From assembly GCA_938007945.1 (NCBI GenBank), contig CALLME010000118.1, forward strand, positions 1 to 15,440: DNA of 15,440 nucleotides, read 5' to 3'. Shown here one piece after another: positions 6,820 to 14,545 of this stretch. The translations under genes were made by a program, and so were the position numbers. Numbering within the stretch: position 1 is the first letter of the stretch; every line of letters starts with the position of its first letter. The DNA is from an uncultured Caulobacterales bacterium (GTDB lineage Bacteria > Pseudomonadota > Alphaproteobacteria > Caulobacterales > Maricaulaceae). The notes under the pieces are model-generated. The model did no database searches and was not told the DNA's origin. It saw only the letters and a list, made by a program, of their open reading frames with translations.

Positions 6820-7481
6820 TACAGACCCCACATTAGAGGTTGCGGTAAATTATCCTCTGCCAAATCAAGTCTGATAAGTCGCCGCTTGGATAGTTTTTGC
6901 GCAGCATGTGAACGGTGTATTGTAAGCATTGGCACCCGTAAAATATCTCCCGCTTCGGCACAACACAGATCGTGCTTATGACGGGTTACAATGGCTGCAA
7001 TTTTGGTCTCTCTAACGGCCCCGTGTTTATGACTGCCTAAAGCAATCTCCATTGGCCCCTCATCAACCTTCACATCATCAAGATAAATCTGCATAAATGA
7101 CATTTTATGCAATATTTGTTCGGGAGCTTCGCAATGCCATTGCTCCGACTTCTTGGTCCAATTCGTAAAGCCAGCCATTTTTTGCCTGTTTTTTACATGT
7201 ATCACTCGATCTTGATGCCACGGCAAAGCCCAGTTATGGGCAAGATTCTTATTAAATAACACTATCCTCACAATTCTTACTCGTGGCCTCACAGCTTTCA
7301 AAATTTCAAAAAAATCCATTTTCTCGATCAAGTGGCGCAAATCATTATTTGGCGGATTTCGCGCACTCCGCGCGTCTGCCTTAAAAACTAATCGTAAGGC
7401 ACTCAATTCTTGAGACGTCAAGGCTAGCCGCGACCATTGAACAGAGTTATCAATGTTAAGGTCTTTGGTGGATTTACACAT
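6819..7481 (-). CDS. PhyH-type Fe(II)/2-oxoglutarate-dependent oxygenase inside the queuosine operon
   Basis: A 220-residue cytoplasmic protein. The iron-binding facial triad is visible: H89 and D91 in [10 protein letters not shown], and H189 in [10 protein letters not shown]200 or R201 in KRRLIRLDL is the expected 2-oxoglutarate ligand. [15 protein letters not shown] (140-154) is the typical PhyH core turn. Such enzymes couple decarboxylation of 2-oxoglutarate to oxidation of a substrate, here unknown. The ATG at 7481 overlaps the queA stop by eight bases, and the stop overlaps the tgt start, so all three are coupled. A longer reading to 7550 would bury 23 extra residues in queA and is not favoured. 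The gene looks more AT-rich and encodes more Lys/Arg than its neighbours, which may mean later acquisition. Whether it acts on tRNA is open. Confidence 0.8.
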   Translation of the reverse strand: MCKSTKDLNIDNSVQWSRLALTSQELSALRLVFKADARSARNPPNNDLRHLIEKMDFFEILKAVRPRVRIVRIVLFNKNLAHNWALPWHQDRVIHVKNRQKMAGFTNWTKKSEQWHCEAPEQILHKMSFMQIYLDDVKVDEGPMEIALGSHKHGAVRETKIAAIVTRHKHDLCCAEAGDILRVPMLTIHRSHAAQKLSKRRLIRLDLAEDNLPQPLMWGL

Positions 7482-8532
7482 CTGGCTTCCAAAGTAGGCT
7501 ACTATCACCATAGCTGTAAAAGCGGTAGCCGCTCGCAAGCGCATGAGCATAGGCCGCTTGCATTGTGTCTGTGCCCGCCAGCGCGCTGACGAGCATAAAA
7601 AGTGTGCTGCGCGGTAAGTGAAAATTTGTCATCAATCCGTCGATAATCCGAAATTCATATCCAGGCGTAATAAATATGTCGGTATCACGGGATTGCGCTT
7701 TGACCCTGCACCCCACAGCAGAGCTCTCCAGTGCGCGCAGCGCCGTGGTGCCGACACCAATTATGCGGCGGCCTTCATCCTTGGCGAGGTTGATTGTATT
7801 TGCCGCCTCTTGCGAAATCGTGAACCACTCAGAATGCATAATGTGGTCATCTGTGTTGTCGGATTTTACGGGGAGAAAAGTCCCTGCTCCCACATGTAAC
7901 GTCAACGAGACAAGTTCTACACCTCTATCCTGGAGAGCGGCAAGCAGGTCTGGCGTAAAATGAAGCCCAGCTGTCGGGGCCGCAACAGAGCCCTTATCTT
8001 TGGCATAAACAGTTTGATAATCGGCTTTATCTTTATCATCTGGCGTGCGTTGACGCGCAATATAAGGCGGTAGTGGCGGATGCCCAAGCGCTTCTATTTC
8101 GACGTCTAAGGCCTCCCCCCCACGCGAAAACTTAAGCCCGACATCTCCGCCGTCTTGCTTATCAAACACCTCAGCTGACAAGCGGTCACTAAGGTGGATA
8201 ATGTCGCCGTCTTTGAGCCGTTTGGCAGGCCGCACAAAGGCCCGCCATTGCGTATCTGACAGACGTTGATGCAGATTAATCCCAATCGTGACGTCGCCTC
8301 CTCCGCCGTGGGGGCGCGCAGGTCTTACGGCGCTCAGGGCGGCAGGTAGAACTTTTGTGTTGTTAATAACAAGCACGTCGCCCGTCCGCAGCAAATCAGG
8401 CAAATCACACACAATATGATTTGAGAGCTCACCACCGCGCACCTGCAAGAGCTTTGCGCTGTCGCGTGGACGCGCGGGCCGTAGCGCAATCGCGCTATCT
8501 GGCAACTCAAAATCAAATTGATCGACGTTCAT
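7474..8532 (-). CDS. queA: S-adenosylmethionine:tRNA ribosyltransferase-isomerase
   Basis: 352 residues, the normal QueA length. QueA moves the ribosyl part of S-adenosylmethionine onto preQ1 in tRNA, making epoxyqueuosine. Family motifs: FDFELPDSAIALRPARPRDS at the N-terminus, NNTKVLPA (57-64), YQTVYAKDKGSVAAPTAGLH (172-191), LHVGAGTFLPV, GVGTTALRALES, and ITPGYEFRIIDGLMTNFHLP followed by RSTLFMLVSAL. The ATG at 8532 matches the family start. A GTG at 8607 would add 25 residues that do not resemble QueA. First gene of the three-gene coupled operon with the oxygenase and tgt. A likely promoter lies at 8560-8588, compatible with the chosen start. Confidence 0.96.
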   Translation of the reverse strand: MNVDQFDFELPDSAIALRPARPRDSAKLLQVRGGELSNHIVCDLPDLLRTGDVLVINNTKVLPAALSAVRPARPHGGGGDVTIGINLHQRLSDTQWRAFVRPAKRLKDGDIIHLSDRLSAEVFDKQDGGDVGLKFSRGGEALDVEIEALGHPPLPPYIARQRTPDDKDKADYQTVYAKDKGSVAAPTAGLHFTPDLLAALQDRGVELVSLTLHVGAGTFLPVKSDNTDDHIMHSEWFTISQEAANTINLAKDEGRRIIGVGTTALRALESSAVGCRVKAQSRDTDIFITPGYEFRIIDGLMTNFHLPRSTLFMLVSALAGTDTMQAAYAHALASGYRFYSYGDSSLLWKPDV

Positions 8533-8559
8533 TATAGGTCTTTCGTATTCTCCGAGCGC

Positions 8560-8588
8560 CTCATAGAGAGGAATGAAAACCCGTTCAA
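8560..8588 (-). promoter_or_regulatory. candidate promoter of the queA operon
   Basis: On the minus strand TTGAAC (8588-8583) and TATGAG (8565-8560) are 17 bases apart. Transcription would begin near 8553, leaving a leader of about 20 bases before the queA ATG. No preQ1 riboswitch-like fold is obvious in so short a leader. Confidence 0.4.
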
Positions 8589-8713
8589 GCCACAAAGGCC
8601 GCCTCACATTTTTCTAGCGCCGCCTCCCAATAACGTGAGTGAGCGTGTGTTGCGAATGGGCTTACATTGGAACAGTTTGTGGTTTGAGACATTTGGTTTC
8701 AAAGGATTATATT

Positions 8714-9535
8714 ATGAAACACATTTTAAAACTTACAATGACAGCATCAGCAGCGGCCATGCTCTGCATGGGAGGCGCGAGTGTTGCCGCAGCGCAAGAA
8801 GCGCCCTCAACGGACGCTATGCAAATGAAAACTGAGAAAATGACAGAGAACGCAGCATTTAATGCTTTTCTTACAAAATACGTTACCCAGAAGGGCGACC
8901 TTACCGTCGTGGCTTACGGGGACGTGACGGACGCTGATAAAGCCAGCTTAGATGGCTATATTGAAACACTTTCCAAATCAGGTCCCCCCAGCGGGTCTGA
9001 TGAGGCCATTATGGCCTATTGGTTCAATCTCTATAACGCTAAAACAATCAGTGTAATTCTCGATAATTACCCTGTTAAATCCATCCGAGATATTGGTGGC
9101 GGCCTATTTGCGAGTGGGCCTTGGAAAGACAAGAATTTGACTGTTGCAGGCAAATCAATGAGCTTGGATGATATTGAACACGGTACTGTGCGCGTAAAAT
9201 ATGATGAGCCGCGTGTGCATTACGCCTTTAACTGTGCGTCAATCGGTTGTCCGAACCTTAAAACAACTGCGTGGGAAGCTGATACGCTTGAGTCTGATTT
9301 GACACAGGCTGCACGTGATTACGTCAATAGCCCGCGCGGTGTTCGTCGTGATAGCAAAGATCGTCTTGTCGTGTCTGAGATTTATAAATGGTATAAAGAA
9401 GACTTTGGCGGCAATCAAAGCGGCATTCTAAACCATCTTAATGTTTATGCGGATGCCGAGACAAAGGCTGCTTTAAATAGTGCGAAAAAAATCGATAAAT
9501 TTGATTATAACTGGTCACTTAACAAAGCAAAATAA
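8714..9535 (+). CDS. exported DUF547-domain protein
   Basis: 273 residues with a clear Sec signal peptide (1-27, cleavage after VAAA or AAAQ). The mature protein is one DUF547 domain, with the landmark segments MAYWFNLYNAKTI (100-112), DDIEHGTVR (152-160), RVHYAFNCASIGCPNL (167-182) and SEIYKWYKEDFG (221-232). DUF547 proteins are widespread in bacteria and plants. Conserved His and Cys residues (H156, H169, C174, C179) hint at a catalytic or metal site, but no activity is established to my knowledge. ATG at 8714 is chosen because AAAGGA at 8701-8706 gives a good ribosome site and the signal peptide begins there. The frame opens upstream at 8639, but that extension would spoil the signal peptide. 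It is divergent from queA and convergent with sdhA. Confidence 0.88.
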   Translation: MKHILKLTMTASAAAMLCMGGASVAAAQEAPSTDAMQMKTEKMTENAAFNAFLTKYVTQKGDLTVVAYGDVTDADKASLDGYIETLSKSGPPSGSDEAIMAYWFNLYNAKTISVILDNYPVKSIRDIGGGLFASGPWKDKNLTVAGKSMSLDDIEHGTVRVKYDEPRVHYAFNCASIGCPNLKTTAWEADTLESDLTQAARDYVNSPRGVRRDSKDRLVVSEIYKWYKEDFGGNQSGILNHLNVYADAETKAALNSAKKIDKFDYNWSLNKAK

Positions 9536-9566
9536 CAACATTACAAAAACATTATTTTCTGAAATT

Positions 9567-9582
9567 CGTGATGGCCGTCACG
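9567..9582 (+). other. near-palindrome in the 3' region of the DUF547 gene
   Basis: CGTGATGGCCGTCACG is a 16-base near-palindrome about 30 bases after the stop codon. In RNA it could form a short stem using one wobble pair, but no T-run follows, so it is not called a terminator. Confidence 0.35.
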
Positions 9583-9709
9583 CTGACTGTCGTTTAAAGC
9601 GTTTATAGTTGTTGCGACGTTAACCTTTTTTGGGTGAACTGTCACTACTAACTGCTTTGAACGAAGCACACGCCGCAGTGAAGGGCAGCGTTTTGTGTGG
9701 CGTTCGACA

Positions 9710-9738
9710 AAAAACCTCGCTCTCGTGGCGGGGTTTTT
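9710..9738. terminator. bidirectional terminator between the DUF547 gene and sdhA
   Basis: AAAAACCTCGC and GCGGGGTTTTT flank a seven-base loop, giving a GC-rich stem (one G-T pair) with A-run and T-run on either side. It can end transcription from both directions and lies between two convergent genes. It also means the sdh operon ends after sdhA. Confidence 0.85.
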
Positions 9739-9768
9739 CTATGGATGAATTGTCGCTGATAGGTTTGC

Positions 9769-11553
9769 CTAATAAACCCGCTTTTTCGGCTCGATATAGT
9801 CAATACCGTCTGACATCGTGTAGTCATGCACGGGGCGGTAGTCGATTTTAACGCTATTGGTCTCCCCGTCATACCACGCAAGTGTATGCTTCATCCATTC
9901 CGCATCAAGGCGGTCTGGATAGTCTTCATGCGCGTGCGCGCCGCGCGATTCTTTACGGTTCGCGGCAGAACTTATCGTCACCATTGCTTGGCCGACGAGG
10001 TTATCAAGCTCTAGCGTTTCCATGAGGTCTGTGTTCCACACCATCGTCGTATCAGAGACAGAAACGTCTTTGATGCTTTCGGCGATAGCGGACACTTTCG
10101 CCACACCTTCATTAAGGCTCTCTTCCGTGCGGAAGACGGCGCAGTGCTCTTGCATCGCGCGCTGTAACTTGAGGCGAATTTCGGACGTTTTCGTGCCGCC
10201 TTTAGCGTTACGGAACTTCTCAAGACGCTCAATGGAGGCTTCACCTGCATTTGCCGCCAGTGGCTTTTGCGGCGCATTAGGCGTTAGCTTTTCCGCCACG
10301 CGCAAACCTGCTGCACGGCCAAACACCACGAGGTCAATCAAACTGTTAGAGCCGAGACGGTTCGCGCCGTGCACGGACACACAGGCCGCTTCACCGACCG
10401 CCATCAGGCCTGGTACGACACTATCTGGTTCGCTGTCTTTCAGCGTCACGACTTCACCGTGATAATTGGTCTGAATACCGCCCATATTATAGTGGCAGGT
10501 CGGCAGCACAGGGATAGGCTCTTTGGTCACGTCAACGCCTGCGAAAATGCGGGCGGTTTCGGAGATACCTGGAAGGCGTTCTGCAAGCACAGCGGGGTCA
10601 AGGTGGTCAAGATGTAGGAAGATATGATCTTTCTCTGGCCCAACACCGCGCCCTTCGCGAATTTCGATTGTCATCGCGCGCGAGACAACATCGCGCGAAG
10701 CGAGGTCTTTGGCAGATGGGGCGTAGCGCTCCATGAACCGCTCACCCTCAGAATTGGTAAGATAGCCCCCCTCACCACGCGAGCCTTCTGTAATGAGGCA
10801 GCCCGCGCCGTAAATACCAGTCGGATGGAACTGAATAAACTCCATGTCTTGGACTGGAAGCCCTGCGCGAAGTACCATCGCATTACCATCACCCGTGCAA
10901 GTATGCGCAGAGGTCGCGCTAAAAAACACACGACCATAACCACCAGTGGCAAGGATAACCGTCTGCGCCATAAAGCGGTGCAGCGTACCGTCATCCAGTT
11001 TCCAAGCGGTGATACCGCGGCAGACGCCGTCTTCCATGATGAGGTCAAGCGCGAAATACTCGATAAAAAACTCCGCATCGCGACGCAAAGACTGGCCGTA
11101 AAGCGTATGCAGCATGGCGTGACCTGTACGGTCAGCCGCTGCACATGTGCGCTGCGCTTCAGGGCCAGCGCCCATATTTTGCATCATGCCCCCAAAAGGC
11201 CGCTGATAAATCTTGCCTTCGTCGGTACGAGAGAACGGCATACCCCAATGCTCTAGTTCATAAACAGCGTCAGGGGCGTGACGGCAGAGATATTCAATGC
11301 TGTCTTGATCGCCAAGCCAGTCAGAGCCTTTGACCGTGTCATACATATGCCAGCGCCAATCATCATCACCCATATTGCCGAGCGAGGCTGCGATACCGCC
11401 TTGGGCCGCGACTGTGTGAGAACGCGTGGGGAAGACTTTGGTGACGCAGGCCGTTTTCAAGCCTGCTTGCGCCGCGCCGAGTGTCGCGCGAAGGCCCGAG
11501 CCGCCAGCGCCGACAACGACAACATCATATGTATGATCAATCCATTTGGTCAT
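9769..11553 (-). CDS. sdhA: succinate dehydrogenase flavoprotein subunit
   Basis: 594 residues, normal length. SdhA oxidises succinate to fumarate on covalently bound FAD in complex II at the inner face of the cytoplasmic membrane. Visible are the dinucleotide-binding motif [10 protein letters not shown] (11-20), the FAD-attaching H46 in [11 protein letters not shown], the active-site block [11 protein letters not shown] (H243) and [10 protein letters not shown] (E256), R287 in [10 protein letters not shown]354 in TCHYNMGG, and [11 protein letters not shown] near the second FAD contact. All key residues are present. It starts four bases after the sdhD stop, with AGGATAG as ribosome site. The usual next gene, sdhB, is absent: a terminator and a convergent gene follow. 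Confidence 0.98.
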   Translation of the reverse strand: MTKWIDHTYDVVVVGAGGSGLRATLGAAQAGLKTACVTKVFPTRSHTVAAQGGIAASLGNMGDDDWRWHMYDTVKGSDWLGDQDSIEYLCRHAPDAVYELEHWGMPFSRTDEGKIYQRPFGGMMQNMGAGPEAQRTCAAADRTGHAMLHTLYGQSLRRDAEFFIEYFALDLIMEDGVCRGITAWKLDDGTLHRFMAQTVILATGGYGRVFFSATSAHTCTGDGNAMVLRAGLPVQDMEFIQFHPTGIYGAGCLITEGSRGEGGYLTNSEGERFMERYAPSAKDLASRDVVSRAMTIEIREGRGVGPEKDHIFLHLDHLDPAVLAERLPGISETARIFAGVDVTKEPIPVLPTCHYNMGGIQTNYHGEVVTLKDSEPDSVVPGLMAVGEAACVSVHGANRLGSNSLIDLVVFGRAAGLRVAEKLTPNAPQKPLAANAGEASIERLEKFRNAKGGTKTSEIRLKLQRAMQEHCAVFRTEESLNEGVAKVSAIAESIKDVSVSDTTMVWNTDLMETLELDNLVGQAMVTISSAANRKESRGAHAHEDYPDRLDAEWMKHTLAWYDGETNSVKIDYRPVHDYTMSDGIDYIEPKKRVY

Positions 11554-11557
11554 GTCA

Positions 11558-11896
11558 CTATCCTAAGAATGCAAATTTAGCGACGACATAAGCCATCATA
11601 GCCCATACGATAAGCGCGACCAGACGGTTCGCCAATAAGCCAAATGCGCGCGCCCCGCCGCCGAAATAATCCATAATGACTTCATCCATTTCGAGCTTGC
11701 AATACCAAATCGCCGCCGTGAAGAAGGCAAGAAAGCCAAGGCCACCTAAGCTTGAAGACAGCCAAGTCTCAAAACCAACAGCTTGCTCAGAAACCGCATT
11801 GACTGCGCTGACAATCGCAAATGGCAGACCGAGCACAAGGCCCCAGCCGACATAGCCGTGTAATTTGTGATGGGCTGTACCCTTACCATGCGCCAT
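11558..11896 (-). CDS. sdhD: succinate dehydrogenase membrane anchor subunit D
   Basis: 112 residues with three predicted membrane helices (about 14-36, 48-68 and 84-108). SdhD and SdhC anchor complex II, bind ubiquinone and hold heme b between them. Position between sdhC and sdhA, size and topology identify it. D76-Y77 in VIMDYF match the quinone-site Asp-Tyr pair of E. coli SdhD (D82-Y83). Eleven residues before that Asp, where SdhD normally has the heme-ligating His (E. coli H71), this protein has Y65 in IWYCKLEM. The start ATG overlaps the sdhC stop (TAATG), so the two are coupled. Confidence 0.9.
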   Translation of the reverse strand: MAHGKGTAHHKLHGYVGWGLVLGLPFAIVSAVNAVSEQAVGFETWLSSSLGGLGFLAFFTAAIWYCKLEMDEVIMDYFGGGARAFGLLANRLVALIVWAMMAYVVAKFAFLG

Positions 11897-12285
11897 TAGA
11901 CTGATCCTATCGCGGCTAGAGTTGAGAAAATGGCGAGCAATAAGGCGAGCGCAATCATTCCGTAAGTGAGCTTATTGTTGAGCTCTGGATTTAGCATTGC
12001 GCCCTTATCCCATATCGCGTGACGCAATTGCGCGAGCGCCATGAAGATAAATGAGAAGACAAAGATAAACAGGCCAATCGCGCCGAGTGGACTAAAAATA
12101 ATCGACTCAAGTGGAAGTTTGCCCGTGAGCGCTAGAATAAACAGGGCAATCGCAACTTTGATGAGGCCCGCATAAGAAATTATCGAGGTCGCGCGGTGCA
12201 TAATTGAGCTGAGCATAGCAGGATGCCAGCGCCAGATTTGCAAATGCGGCGACATCGGCCGCTTATCATTCCACTGTCCAGCCAT
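11896..12285 (-). CDS. sdhC: succinate dehydrogenase cytochrome b556 subunit C
   Basis: 129 residues with three membrane helices (about 33-53, 65-87 and 105-127). The N-terminal signature RPMSPHLQIWRWHPAMLSSI continues into MHRATS. S27 and R31 correspond to the quinone-site Ser and Arg of E. coli SdhC. H89 in QLRHAIWDKG matches the axial heme b ligand (E. coli H84). It is the first gene of the sdhCDA operon. GAGGAC a few bases before the ATG is the ribosome site. Confidence 0.95.
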   Translation of the reverse strand: MAGQWNDKRPMSPHLQIWRWHPAMLSSIMHRATSIISYAGLIKVAIALFILALTGKLPLESIIFSPLGAIGLFIFVFSFIFMALAQLRHAIWDKGAMLNPELNNKLTYGMIALALLLAIFSTLAAIGSV

Positions 12286-12324
12286 AAAAAGTCCTCAAAC
12301 GCATGAATTTCGTAATGTGGCCGC

Positions 12325-12352
12325 AAACTAGCGGGGCGCGTTGCCGAGTCAA
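12325..12352 (-). promoter_or_regulatory. candidate promoter of the sdhCDA operon
   Basis: On the minus strand TTGACT (12352-12347) and TAGTTT (12330-12325) lie 16 bases apart, about 40 bases upstream of the sdhC start. The pair resembles the tRNA-Lys promoter in this window (TTGACC and TAGTTA). Confidence 0.5.
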
Positions 12353-12429
12353 TGCGTTATTAGCTATTCTTGCTCGGAGTTTTAAGATGTAGGTCGCAAT
12401 AGTCGCGGACTTATGACCGCGCCTCACCG

Positions 12430-12475
12430 CCCCCCTTTGCTGCCCCCTTGTCGCCCCCTTGCCGCCCCCTTGCCG
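12430..12475. repeat. 11-bp tandem repeat with four G-runs on the minus strand (possible G-quadruplex)
   Basis: Four C-runs of 6, 5, 5 and 5 bases on the plus strand are spaced by 7, 6 and 6 bases, giving units of the form CCCCCTTGNCG repeated every 11 bases. The minus strand therefore has four G5-6 runs with loops of at most seven bases, which fits the general intramolecular G-quadruplex pattern. It sits between the divergent sdhC and DUF885 genes, about 145 bases before sdhC and about 80 before the DUF885 start. Confidence 0.75.
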
Positions 12476-12553
12476 CTTAGATAAATTACGCCTAAACGGG
12501 GAATAACAAGAGACTCGCTCCCGAGACGTGAGTTCACATAAGTGGATGACTTA

Positions 12554-14419
12554 ATGACAACTTTTACAACTCGCCTGCTCGTTACGGCTATGATGGTGAC
12601 GATACCAACTACGGCGTTCGCACAAACGCCTGCCGAACCTGCCCCCATGCCGTTTTGCCCTGAAGGGTCTGTGATTATCGTCGACGGCATGCGTGAGTGC
12701 CGCATTGCAGATACGCTTGAGAAGTTGATTGCTGATTTTGAGCAGCTTGAGACGTTTGGCAATCCTATTTCGGCGGGAAATGAAGGCGACCGCGCCGCGC
12801 TTCGCAAGCTACCTGATGTCAGCGTTGAAAATTACGACAAAGGCACAGCGAAGCTACGCACATTTAAAGCCCGTCATACCGCGCTCGCGACACTGCCGCG
12901 TAGCCCGAAGGCGCAAATGAATTATGACTTACTCGGCTTTGTGCTCGATCAACGCTTGCTGCTCGCAGATTATGATGAAGCGCGTATACCGTTCACGAAT
13001 GATAGCGGATTTTTTAATGAGCTTGCTTATATCTCGCGCCAAACCAATTTTGAGAGCGTGGACGATTATGAAGCCTATGCTGCGCGGCTGACAGAACTAC
13101 CGCGCTATTTCCGGCAGCACCGCGCCAATATGGACCGCGGCATCAAGACGGGTCTGACAGCATCAGCCGAGATCATGCCCGGCATCTTGGAAATGGTTGA
13201 GACGCTCGGTAAAGGCCCGCTTGATGAGCATCCATTCTACAAGCCTTTTACCGTTTATCCCGATACGATATCTAAGGCGGAGCAAAAACGTCTAAAAGAC
13301 CTCGGCGAGGCCGCGATGAAAATGGCGGTCTTTCCAGCCTATCGCGACCTCAGCAAATATCTCAAGCGGACATATATGCGTAAAGCCCGCGCGAGTGTCG
13401 GCATTGGCACAACGCCAGAAGGCCGCGAATATTACGAAGCGCTGACGAAATATTTCACCACGCTCGATATTACACCTGACGAAGTGCACCAAATTGGGCT
13501 TAATGAAGTTGCGCGTATTCGCGGCGAGATGGATATGATTATCCAGGAGACCGAGTTTAAAGGCACATTCGCCGAGTTCCTTGATTTCCTCAGAACGGAC
13601 CCACAATTTTACACAGACGATCCAGAGCAGCTTCTGAAAGAAGCGGCCTATATTGCTAAAAAGGTAGATGGGCAAATGCCGCAGTTTTTCAAAACACTGC
13701 CGCGTCTGTCCTATGGCGTGATTAAAGTGCCTGACGAGATTGCTGCCAATTACACAACAGGGCGTTATTGGGGCGGCAACCCAAAACAGGGCCGCGCTGG
13801 CAATTATGTAGTGAATACTTTTAATTTGCCCATGCGCCCGCTTTATAATCTCCCCGCACTTACTTTGCATGAAGGTGTGCCAGGGCACCACCACCAAATT
13901 AGTCTTGGTCAAGAGCTTGAAGACGTCCCGAAGTTTCGCCAAAACCTTTATCCCAATGCCTTTGGTGAAGGTTGGGGTTTATACGCTGAAAAACTCGGCG
14001 AAGAGATGGGAATTTATACAACGCCATATGAAAAGTTTGGACGTCTAACATATGAGATGTGGCGCGCCTGCCGCCTCGTTGTAGATACGGGCATGCACTA
14101 TAAAGGGTGGACGCGCGAACAAGCTGAGGCGTGCTTTTTTGAAAACTCTGCCCTTGCCGCGCATAATATCAAGACCGAGGTTGAGCGTTACATTAGCTGG
14201 CCTGGGCAGGCACTCGCTTATAAAATGGGCGAGCTTAAAATTGTTGAGCTTCGTAAACGTGCGGAAACGGCCTTAGGAGATCGCTTTTCTATTCGTGAGT
14301 TCCACGATGCGGTCTTGCTCGACGGGGGTGTGCCGCTTGGTATTCTGGAATCCAAAATTGACCGCTGGATTGCGGAGCAACTCGCGCAACCCCTGCCGAC
14401 GGATGACGCTGCGCCGTAA
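12554..14419 (+). CDS. exported DUF885 protein, zinc-peptidase-like
   Basis: 621 residues from the ATG at 12554, chosen because MTTFTTRLLVTAMMVTIPTT followed by AFAQ makes a compact Sec signal peptide (1-24). A GTG at 12542 would add four residues. The mature protein is a DUF885 domain (about 50-610), an alpha-helical family of presumed metallopeptidases. The likely zinc site is H439-E440-x4-H445 in LHEGVPGHHHQ, with E472 in AFGEGWGLYAEKLG as candidate third ligand. The C-terminal FHDAVLLDGGVPLGILES is also a family landmark. Location should be periplasmic. Just after the signal peptide, C35 and C49 bracket CPEGSVIIVDGMREC, which resembles the Cys-paired linker units of the two outer-membrane proteins in this window. 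Substrate unknown. Apparently a single-gene unit, divergent from sdhC. Confidence 0.9.
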   Translation: MTTFTTRLLVTAMMVTIPTTAFAQTPAEPAPMPFCPEGSVIIVDGMRECRIADTLEKLIADFEQLETFGNPISAGNEGDRAALRKLPDVSVENYDKGTAKLRTFKARHTALATLPRSPKAQMNYDLLGFVLDQRLLLADYDEARIPFTNDSGFFNELAYISRQTNFESVDDYEAYAARLTELPRYFRQHRANMDRGIKTGLTASAEIMPGILEMVETLGKGPLDEHPFYKPFTVYPDTISKAEQKRLKDLGEAAMKMAVFPAYRDLSKYLKRTYMRKARASVGIGTTPEGREYYEALTKYFTTLDITPDEVHQIGLNEVARIRGEMDMIIQETEFKGTFAEFLDFLRTDPQFYTDDPEQLLKEAAYIAKKVDGQMPQFFKTLPRLSYGVIKVPDEIAANYTTGRYWGGNPKQGRAGNYVVNTFNLPMRPLYNLPALTLHEGVPGHHHQISLGQELEDVPKFRQNLYPNAFGEGWGLYAEKLGEEMGIYTTPYEKFGRLTYEMWRACRLVVDTGMHYKGWTREQAEACFFENSALAAHNIKTEVERYISWPGQALAYKMGELKIVELRKRAETALGDRFSIREFHDAVLLDGGVPLGILESKIDRWIAEQLAQPLPTDDAAP

Positions 14420-14441
14420 GGCGATAGAGCTTCTCTCACAC

Positions 14442-14475
14442 AAAAAGCCCCCGCCTTGCATGACCAAGACGGGGG
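14442..14475 (-). terminator. terminator of the 14546-15367 gene
   Basis: On the minus strand CCCCCGTCTTG pairs with CAAGGCGGGGG (one mismatch, six-base loop), followed by TTTTT (14446-14442). It may also slow plus-strand transcription from the DUF885 gene, although no T-run follows on that side. Confidence 0.8.
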
Positions 14476-14545
14476 TGCCCTTCAGACGTCTCTCGCTGAC
14501 CCGCCCCAAAAGATGGGCAACGACAGAGATCTGTTATAAAGCAAA

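Noticed and set aside
7482..7550. Longer start for the oxygenase, adding a hydrophobic N-terminus
   Set aside because: The extension is an out-of-frame reading of the conserved QueA C-terminus. The ATG at 7481 gives the usual short coupled overlap, so no signal or membrane segment is inferred.
8533..8607. In-frame N-terminal extension of QueA from a GTG at 8607
   Set aside because: The extra 25 residues do not resemble QueA, the family start matches the ATG at 8532, and a likely promoter lies inside the extension.
10624..11256. Long open frames on both strands inside sdhA
   Set aside because: They are out-of-frame readings of the sdhA coding region with no family features.
12430..12475. CRISPR-like array
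   Set aside because: Units are only 11 bases with no unique spacers and no cas genes nearby.
12424..12807. Minus-strand open frame across the G-run repeat
   Set aside because: It is antisense to the DUF885 signal peptide and N-terminus, and its Gly/Arg-rich end is simply the repeat translated.
13292..13942. A 216-codon minus-strand frame inside the DUF885 gene
   Set aside because: It is antisense to well-conserved DUF885 segments including the HEGVPGH motif, and shows no recognisable domain or ribosome site.
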